DNA of 64,000 bases from contig QLIY01000130.1 in the NCBI GenBank assembly GCA_003260075.1, positions 62,001-126,000 on the forward strand, read 5' to 3'. This DNA is from Phallusia mammillata (Eukaryota; Chordata; Ascidiacea; Phlebobranchia; Ascidiidae). The translations under genes and the position numbers were made by a program. Within the stretch, counting starts at the first letter, position 1; each line of letters begins with the position of its first letter. Positions 34,624-64,000 of the stretch are shown piece after piece. The notes below the pieces were generated by a model. It had not been told where the DNA came from. It saw nothing but the letters and a program-made list of their open reading frames with translations, and did not search any database.

Positions 34624-37600
34624 ATGGCAAACGCTCAACCAACTCAACCCAATGTGAGTATTCATTATCTAATTCAGCGTAATTATTGAGTTAAGTTGAG
34701 TTGAATTTATTTCGCTTGGTAAAAGACAGCATAGCGACACAATTGCACTAAAACAGTGGTTCCCAAACTTTTTCATATTTTTTTCAAAACGGTCGGGGGG
34801 GGGGGAAAGACAGCATAGCGACACAATTGCAATAAAACAATCACTTAGCCGGAAATAGCTGCCCAACGTTGGAACGTTATGGAGCGCAAAAAGTGGAGGG
34901 CACAATTGGTGGATGATGGCTAAACGCGCTGCAGCTACACCGTCATTACAAGGCGTTAAGTGACTGGGGCTCACAAGAAAGTAAGGTTGCGGCGCATTAT
35001 GAGTAGAAACGACTGGGGGTGGGACGTTGGTGGAACCGATCGAGGGGGGGGGGGGGGGAAACTTGATTGCAGGATTTTAGCTAGTTATGCAAAATTGCGC
35101 ATAACAATCAGGGGGGGGGGCTGTGAGTAGAAACGACTGGGGGTGGGACGTTGGTGGAACCGATCGAGGGGGCCCTATAAACTAACCACCCGTGTTAGGG
35201 AAAGAGGGTGGGGTTCGACAGGAAAAGAAACCCTGTCGGATAGTTTCAGGCGCCGGAAGAAAGACCACACACACAAAGTATATATTCATGCTATTAGTAC
35301 ACTTTGGACTAATATTAAGCTATCCAGGCAATTTAAATTGAAAGAAAATAATCGACTACTCAATTGAATAAGTTAGATATGAATGACAAAAACATAAATA
35401 ATGAAAAACCAGAAAAAAAGCAGTATAATAAAAATAAAAAGATAAATGAAACAAAAACAAAAAAATAATAAAAAAAACTCGGCGCAAGAGTTGGTTGAAC
35501 AGCTTAGTTCACTAGATCCCAGTGACGCTTCAATAATTAGATTACCCTGTATCAACAAAGTCACACAGCAGCAGTTTACTAGTTCCAGATAGGATGCAAA
35601 GTTAATGCAGTGACGACAAGACAAAAATATTGCAAGTGAAATTTTCAGTGCTTGGTAAAAATCGTGGATGTATTTGTAAGTTGGTCAAATTAATTTTTTT
35701 TAAAATAGAGAAAAAAAAAAAAACACACACAGCAAGAATACGTGAAACCCATGCCAATGCAGTAAAAAAAGTGTTTGGGAAAACGTTGATTTGACCACAG
35801 AGCCAATCGTCCCAACGTCAATGGTACAAAGAAAATCCAAAAGCATGCTGTTGGTGGCCTGAGTTGTCATGGCGCAGTTTATAAAATATCGTGGGTTGGT
35901 GAGTGCAGTAAATAGTGATGTTTTAAAGTAAAGCAGGCCTGAAAATAGTTTCTAGACTTACACGCTTTGTGATACCAAAGGTTCCCCCGCCGCACTTTCG
36001 CCAGCCGCATGGTTGCAGGCAGTCGGATAAAAGTGCCGATTTTAAAAACGGTCATAACATTCGAAAAACAAGATGTAAAGACTTGCAATTCGCAGAAGTA
36101 CTAGATATGAGAGCAAATTAAGGGGTGAAAGTCGGTAGTCTAGTTCAGGGGTGTGCAACCTGCGGCCCGCGGGCCAAAATCACCTTGAGTTATATAAAGG
36201 TGCGGCCCGCGATCTAATTTTGGCAATTGTATTTGGCCCCACAGTAACAAAGGTTGCACACCCCTGGTCNCGATCTAATTTTGGCAATTGTATTTGGCCC
36301 CACAGTAATTAAGGTTGCATACCCCTGGTCTTGTTTATAGTGCCTCGAGCTCGTGCAAACAAAAATAGGTGATTTTTTCAATAAAATGTCTTGTTGATTC
36401 TGCTTGGATGCTATTTCACGTTTTTGGGCCAACATATTGCATCGATTGCTGATTTATACTTGTGTCATAATATGGTTTTAGGTAGCTGGAGTTGGCACGG
36501 GTGGTAATGTTTTTATGTTTGATGGTAAAGAAATCAGCAAATGTAGATGGAAGCATGCTGTTGTTATGTTTATACAAAAATGTTAGCACTTTCCGCATAA
36601 ATACCTGGTTTATTGTAAGTAAGCAGTTATTTTTCATCACATTTTCGATATTGTGAGAACTCTTAATACAAAATATAATTGTAATAAATTTACTGCAGAT
36701 ACCCTGTAATTTTGCAATCAGAACTGATTGACCGTGATGCCAGTTCACTATACAGTAGCGAATTATATGTTTGTTTGCATGAGTGACTTTTCACGCTTTA
36801 AGCGAGTTTTGAGCCATTTGTGCAGGCATCCATGGCTATATATAAGCTATTGCTGCCAGACATAATACAATTACCAGATGAGCTCTGTAAACTTGATGCA
36901 TGGCTACGCTTTTGTAAAACGTCTTGTAAAGCTAATTGCCATTTTGCAAATTGTTTATAAATTTCAGTTGCGTGAATTTGATGCTGATGATATTCTCTGT
37001 GACCCAAAGTCAAGTATTGTGGGTTCTGGAAGTTTCGGAGTGGTTCTAGTCGGAAAACATAAAAAACTCAACAAAGTTGCTGTTAAAGTCATGGAATGCC
37101 ATGGCGGGGTGCAAACTAAGAAGCTATTTGAAAAAACGTAAGTTGGTATTCATCTCAAAATTTTTTGGTTTGCAATGTCATTTGCGCAATTTTAACACCA
37201 CGGTAATTTATATTGTTAGATTGTATACAAAAGCAAATTTCAAGAGAAAGCAGATTCTTAACGAACTTTGTGCAACCAATTGGGTACAAATGAGAAGCAA
37301 AAATGACATATTTTATGTCATTAGTTTAATTTACACATAAACGAAAACAAACAAAGTGCAATTAATCACATAATGTTATTTACTGTATGAAACCTGTGTG
37401 ACGAAACCATACGGGCAGAGTCACCAGGGTTGTTTTGTTTTTTGTCCAAATGATTTTTTAGACTTTGAGTTGCTGGTTGTCTTGCTTTTTAGCATGAGCA
37501 TTGCTTACCATCTTTCAATTTGAAGTCAATATGGGCTCGATTTACTCTTGTTTAAATTGATTTTCAAGCTCTGGCTTGTGGTACTGAAAAGACTTTTGGC

Positions 37601-39427
37601 GTTTTTCGAAAAGTAAACCTGTCATCACAGTCGATTGTAGAATGGCGTTCGTTAGCCTCGGTCTAATATTGTTGGGCGACTGACTATTAATTAAACTTAA
37701 ATTTCAACAGCGTCATGAAAGAACTAGGCAAGCTGCAAACCGCCCAAACTGAGCACGTAGTGAGGACATATGGCTGGTTGACGCTGTCGTGTGGCATGGG
37801 AATAGTCATGCAGTTTTATGAAGGTGGTAACCTCAGAGATTTCCTACTCAACGACGAAATCAGTAAAGGAATTCCACTCCGTGTTCGTCTGATGGTCGAA
37901 ACAGCGGACGGAATTGCTTTTATTCACAACTTGCCTGGTCAGAACTTGGTTCATAACGACGTTAAACCTGAAAACATTATGCTTACGAGGGATCTACACG
38001 CGAAATTGGCAGATTTTGGCGGGGCGAAGCTTGCTGCTACAACTGGATCATCCACTTTTCGACTTCCAGCTACGGGAGAAAAAATTCAATTCACAGCTCT
38101 ATACACCGCTCCAGAAAAACTTAAAAAAGTGACAATGAAACCTAGAAAAGATCATGATGTGTATGGGTTTGGCTTGGTAATCCATATGTCTCTTACTTGT
38201 GAAGAGCCTTATCCACCAGCTGATGGAGTTGCTTTGTTAAATGCCATCATCAGCGGTGAGAGGCCAAACTGTGATGCGATTGATGATTTGAAAGCAAGTC
38301 TTGAAAACAACGACAAAGCAGAAGTCGAAGTGATGGAAGAAGAAATGAAAAGATGCTGGGAGCACGATCCAACAAAACGACCAGATATAACTGAAGTGAG
38401 AGACAAATTTCAGAGTTTAGTTGACGCACAAAACCCAGCAGCAATTTTGCAACAAGTGACAAATTCTGTGAGGCAAATGGATTTAAAAGTTAAAACACCA
38501 GCTGAGAATCAACTCGTTCCGATTCGCCAGTTTTCACCACGTACCCAAACGTTTCTCACACCAACAGGTAATACTGGACATTGGTTGAATAAAGAGACAA
38601 AAAAAAAACTTGCAAATAACAAACATTTATTAACTTTAGCGTTTCGTCGCTGTTGTAATACTAAGATGACGCCATGTATAACTTTACTTCCGTCATTTAA
38701 GTGCATTCCTAATGGATGTTTGTTGATTGACAGAATCGAGCAGACCAGCAAGCAACGTCGACCTTCCCAGTTCATCACGTGACACCCCACGAGGTATAAG
38801 TTTACGACCACAAGAGATGGAAGACGCTCATGACGTCATATCACCACAGCAACATGGTATTAGGTGTTTTAAACATTAAGTTGCGTAATTGTGCTTTTTC
38901 TGGTTCCAGTTCGCTTGCATGAGTAAATGGGTTTGTTACGTCATCTTTTCAGTTATTAAACTCGTTACAATGGAAATAAATCAAGCAGTTCAACAAAATT
39001 TGACTTACTAACCCTACCTTATAACTTAAATGTGTGATTTGTTTTAAAAAATTATGAAATGTTTCAAATTTGTCATCAATTGGATTTGATGACAACCAAA
39101 AATCAAAACCAAAATTGTTTATGTTTAGATGATGTCCATAGCACAGCCCTCGATGAAATATTTCAACTCAAAAGTAAGTGTTTTTTATTTGTTTTCATTA
39201 ATTGCTTTTGTATATTTATATGCTTTATTGGTTTCAGCTGAAAGCAACGAAAAATCCCAGTTGGTCGAGAAATACTCAGATTTCGTGAAACGGGGAAAAT
39301 ACAACGAAGCAAATTTAATAAAACAGCAACTTTCAAGGTTAATTGAAAGTCAAGTCAAAACCACAGCAATTGAATTAATAACTTTCGCTGTAAAACTTCG
39401 AAATGCAGAGAAATATTACGAGTCGAT

Positions 39428-39493
<66 letters not shown>

Positions 39494-39989
39494 TGACGCA
39501 GCGAGAGGTGTAAAGGATTGTGCGTTGCAATTGAGTGAAACAAACAAGTCAATGGTGGACAGCGACGTCACAAACAAATCGATTGTGGGCGATCACGTGA
39601 CCCTCTTGATCGCTGACATGCGCCAACAGATTCAAACTCTTCCAAATGTCGACGACAAAATTCGATGTGTATGTGAGGTCAGTTGTTTGCATTACATTGA
39701 ATACAGTCTACATTTGATCGGCTCCTATCAACTGAGTGAAGAACCTATCAAGGAAGGAATAAGTTTGTTGATACACAAGTTTGGCGATGATGCAGTCAAA
39801 TATGGAGTCTGTGGTTCTTTGCTGAACAACCTTGGGTTCGTCTGCGAGATAACGTCACGTGATGAGGAGGCCGAAAAATATTACACAGAAGCAATTGAAG
39901 CTTACAAAAAATCTGAGGATTTGACCGAAGAACAGCGAAAGCGACACATGGACAACAGCCAAAAGAATTTGCGAAATTTAAAAGAATGA
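34624..39989 (+). CDS. TKL/RIPK-like protein kinase with TPR-like tail
   Basis: Exons 34624-34653 (MANAQPTQPN), 36968-37137, 37711-38567, 38734-38856, 39129-39173, 39238-39989; total 659 codons, phases consistent. Kinase domain: glycine loop GSGSFG (29-34), VAVK Lys50, HND catalytic loop with Asp150 (HNDVKPEN; Asn replaces the usual Arg of HRD), DFG Asp168 (DFGGAK), APE 200-202, WxxDPxxRP near the end. A Ser/Pro-rich linker of about 100 residues follows. The C-terminal part is helical, ending in a clear TPR-like unit (NNLGFVCEITSRDEEAEKYY…AIEAYKK). HND in place of HRD suggests activity does not depend on activation-loop phosphorylation (inference). A 65-G run (39428-39492) sits inside exon 6; both sides stay in one frame, but the poly-Gly is probably false. 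Exon 1 is the least certain part. Exact family unknown; likely cytoplasmic signalling. Confidence 0.85.
36146..36327. mobile_element. hAT MITE in kinase intron 1
   Basis: Termini CAGGGGTGTGCAACC and GGTTGCATACCCCTG; flanks gtctagtt and gtcttgtt (7 of 8 match). One unresolved base at 36270 joins two copies of its right half, so the real element is about 60 bp shorter. Confidence 0.75.
39428..39492. other. 65-G run inside kinase exon 6
   Basis: Interrupts the coding sequence between AEKYYES and DDAARGVKD. Translated it gives about 21 glycines (on the other strand, prolines). In the context of the other runs it is most likely an assembly artefact standing in for unknown sequence. Confidence 0.75.
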
Positions 39990-40234
39990 CTAAAACAATA
40001 ATGTCGTTATGACGTCACTGCATCGTTTTTGATTGTCAATAACCTATTTCCTAGTATGTGTGAGGTAACAGTGAAGAACAATTGCATGTACCAAACTCAA
40101 TTTTCTACCTAAAAATTAGAGTTGTTACAGAAGTTGACTTGATTTTTACTTGTGATGTGTGTGTCAACCATTGTATGTACACCCTACGATTACGTTTACT
40201 AATCAACGGTTTACAATTCTGTTTGAATCAGGAC

Positions 40235-40240
40235 AATAAA
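40235..40240 (+). terminator. candidate kinase poly(A) signal
   Basis: AATAAA about 245 bases after the kinase stop. Plausible position, no further support. Confidence 0.4.
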
Positions 40241-40283
40241 TTAAGTCAAGGCCCCCCTTAACTGGTCCCATCAATGTTCCAAA

Positions 40284-40625
40284 TAGTGATGAACCCGCCT
40301 CAAAAGGTTCGGGCCGAAACCGAACATTAAATTCGGCCGAATCAGGCCGAACCTAAAGTCCCTTTTCCTATGGATGTTATCAAATAAATCTTGTGTTGTT
40401 GATGCAAGTGAACTGGTTTATGGTGCTCCAAAACCACTTTCGAAATGCGTACCTTTACTGGAGTTCTAATATTTAGCAGCAAACATGGCTTATAATTTTG
40501 ATGCAACAATTAGTTAATTTATGATGTTTCATATTGGCAAAATTGTCATTTGAGGCATTAATTTCATACCATCAAAAAAGTTCGGTTTCGGCCGAATTTT
40601 TTAAAAGTTCGGGCCGAAACCGAAA

Positions 40626-40676
<51 letters not shown>

Positions 40677-40722
40677 ATTCGGCCGAAATGTTTCGGCTAA
40701 CCGAAACTTCGGTGCATCACTA
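40284..40722. mobile_element. hAT MITE containing a 50-G run
   Basis: Starts TAGTGATGAACCCG and ends GGTGCATCACTA; flanks gttccaaa and gttccaac form an 8-bp target duplication with one mismatch. The interior is palindromic around 'gttcgggccgaaaccgaa'. The G run (40626-40675) lies between inverted arms. A related piece is near 20970-21050. Confidence 0.75.
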
Positions 40723-41435
40723 GTTCCAACAAGTCATGTTTCTACTTACAGTGCGCCAAACTCACTTAGTTGTGAGTTTTCGTCACATATAACGCTCATA
40801 GTACGGCGGTGCTGCATCGCGTTTAGCCATTATCCACTGAACGTGTTTTACTATATTTCGCTGCATAAAATTTCAACGTTTCGCAGCTATTTCCGGGCTA
40901 GTGATTGTTTTTATTTCTTGTCCAAGCGAAAAATACTCAACTCAAGACTCCTATCGTGAGTTCGAATCCCATCTGGGAATGTTTGGTGAAAACCAGAAAC
41001 CCGAGTCGTTTTTGAGAAGCCCGTTTAGACCCGAAAGTTTCATAGACAGGCATCTATACCACCGATACCTCGCTGATCTGATCAACCTGTCTAAAATAAA
41101 CAAAGACAGACAACTTGAACGCTGGAAAACAATTGCAAATTAACAAAACCATGCAAACCGCAAATCTATGTACAGCACCTCCAGTGACGTCATGCAAGTA
41201 AAAATATCAACGCAACGATATGAGTTGGAGCGAAATGACGACAAAAATGGAAACAGCTCCTTGAACTTGTTCTCTAAAGAAGATTTGTAAAACAGCTGTG
41301 ACCAGTTTCTACGCGTTTTGTGACTTAAAAGAATGCATGTATCAAAATGCCTTACGAACAGTACTGTAGCGGAAGAAAGTCCGCCAAACAAAACCTAATA
41401 ATAAACCATGTTTTTCTCGTCGCAGAAACCGAATA

Positions 41436-41605
41436 CAGTAGACCTCGGTTAATCCGGACCCGTTTGGACTAAAACAAATTTTCCGGAGATTCGGTTTATC
41501 CCGCGGCGATAAGTTAAAGCTTTACCACATTACAAATCATTTGTACCTAGTCCGAATTAGGCGAAGATCCGGATTAACCGAATCCGCTTTAAGCGAGGTT
41601 TACAG
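41436..41605. mobile_element. Tigger/pogo-like MITE
   Basis: Left end CAGTAGACCTCGGTTAATCC after TA; right end is the inverse of CTGTAAACCTCGCTTAA. Typical Tc1/mariner-superfamily terminal pattern. A second member is at 43210-43392. Confidence 0.65.
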
Positions 41606-42395
41606 TGTAAGGTCCAGTGCTACAGTTTAAACATAAGTACACGTGGCAGGTTGGGACAATACAATTTTGCGTTTAAAGTAGACTAAAGAGATTTTTACGT
41701 GGCACTGCTGACAACAGATATGCTGGAAATGTTTACGAAAAATGTTTGGCAATGTTCTTCACACGGCAGAGAACCACTAGAGGCGCTAGACCTAAACAAA
41801 TTGCGAACAGAGTTTTGCAAACGTCGACAGTTCTACGCACAGGAAAAAAGTTTTTCTTTGGTGACTAAAACGTTTTCTTCGCAAGACTACAAGCCTAAAT
41901 GTACAGAAATAATGACATCGAAACAAAACTGTTAAAACAGTAATGGCTTCTAATTTTTTTTTCTGTGCTAAAATTCATAAATTTAGCTTTAGTTTAGACA
42001 CAAAAACAAATGAACTCATCAATAATTTGTAAGCAAAATGGAGATATTCATGAAACAACGTAGAAATGCTTATAACAGTATTTTGGAAGCAAGGTTTTGT
42101 TTTGGATGTCGTTTAACACAGCAACCATTGCATCACACTACCCCTAATTGCCTAATAGGATTTTCTTCGCTAACATAACTTCATGGACAAAAAGCAAACC
42201 AGTTTCGTGGTAAACGAGAGAAAAAGAAAAAAGGTTTTTCTTGCGCTCTCTCTCACACATCAACAAACAAATAGGCCTGTACTTTATGGCGTCGCGCAGT
42301 TGCTATGACGACTGGATATTCTAGTAAGCGGCACTGATAGATCGGCGGGGCGCCAAACTCTAGGAACAGTATGGGGGGGGGGGTATATTTGGGGC

Positions 42396-63941
<21,546 letters not shown>

Positions 63942-64000
63942 TTTGAATATTTGGCTTAAAGTTATTACACCAAACAAACCTTACTATGAGCAAATATTTT

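Larger units (their letters stand above)
39990..42395. other. kinase-IPO7 intergenic region
   Basis: Between the converging 3' ends of the kinase and IPO7. Contains the hAT element 40284-40722, a B-box-bearing repeat near 40945-41040 and a Tigger-like MITE at 41436-41605. A frame at 41699-41935 (…EPLEALDLNKLRTEFCKRRQ) has no recognisable relatives and is probably not a gene. Confidence 0.45.

Noticed and set aside
41699..41935. 78-residue frame near the IPO7 3' end
   Set aside because: No ATG at its listed start, no neighbours to splice with and no recognisable family.

Overview
This is a gene-rich eukaryotic (animal) window, read entirely from sequence. Intron-split genes with GT-AG splice sites, the recognisable orthologues (arylamine N-acetyltransferase, DDX1, importin-7/8), a mosaic SRCR-CCP-EGF-trypsin protease and abundant short hAT-type MITEs point to an invertebrate deuterostome. 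A highly polymorphic ascidian tunicate (Ciona-like) is the best guess; the species is inference and cannot be fixed from the window.

Layout, left to right. (1) 1-4794, plus: a fragment of a NAT-like exon, then a five-exon arylamine N-acetyltransferase. (2) 5960-15708, minus: a complete 13-exon DDX1 RNA helicase, convergent with NAT. (3) 15938-17191, minus: a two-exon gene of unknown function just upstream of DDX1. (4) 17.2-20.5 kb: no gene recognised, repeats. (5) 20544-30810, plus: a ten-exon secreted or membrane-anchored serine protease with SRCR, CCP and EGF modules; its exons sum to exactly 600 codons. (6) 30.8-34.6 kb: repeats and microsatellite. (7) 34624-39989, plus: a six-exon TKL/RIPK-like protein kinase with a TPR-like C-terminus. 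(8) 40.0-42.4 kb: a hAT MITE and repeats. (9) 42396-63941, minus: importin-7/8 with about 24 exon positions, filling the last third. The genes have unrelated roles (xenobiotic conjugation, RNA metabolism, extracellular proteolysis, signalling, nuclear import), so I see no functional cluster.

The most interesting biological signal is in the importin gene. Two homologous exons, both exactly 136 nt and both phase 0 to 1, align without gaps at the position of one vertebrate exon. They cannot be spliced together in frame, which is the signature of mutually exclusive exons in the acidic cargo-release region. A degenerate tandem repeat and a hAT MITE lie between them.

The dominant structural signal is technical. 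About 45 runs of 9-90 G occur from 1 to 61525 and no C runs of that length. After the 221-base N gap the polarity flips to C only. Most runs join two near-identical copies of the same segment, or flank a block of the alternative copy, so they look like joints where two haplotypes were concatenated. Many 'tandem duplications' here are therefore false, some exons are interrupted or lost, and exon coordinates near joints are approximate (about 1-2 bases elsewhere). The same artefact is useful: it displays both alleles, revealing hAT insertions present in one haplotype and absent in the other, and a NAT allele with a splice-acceptor change and a stop.
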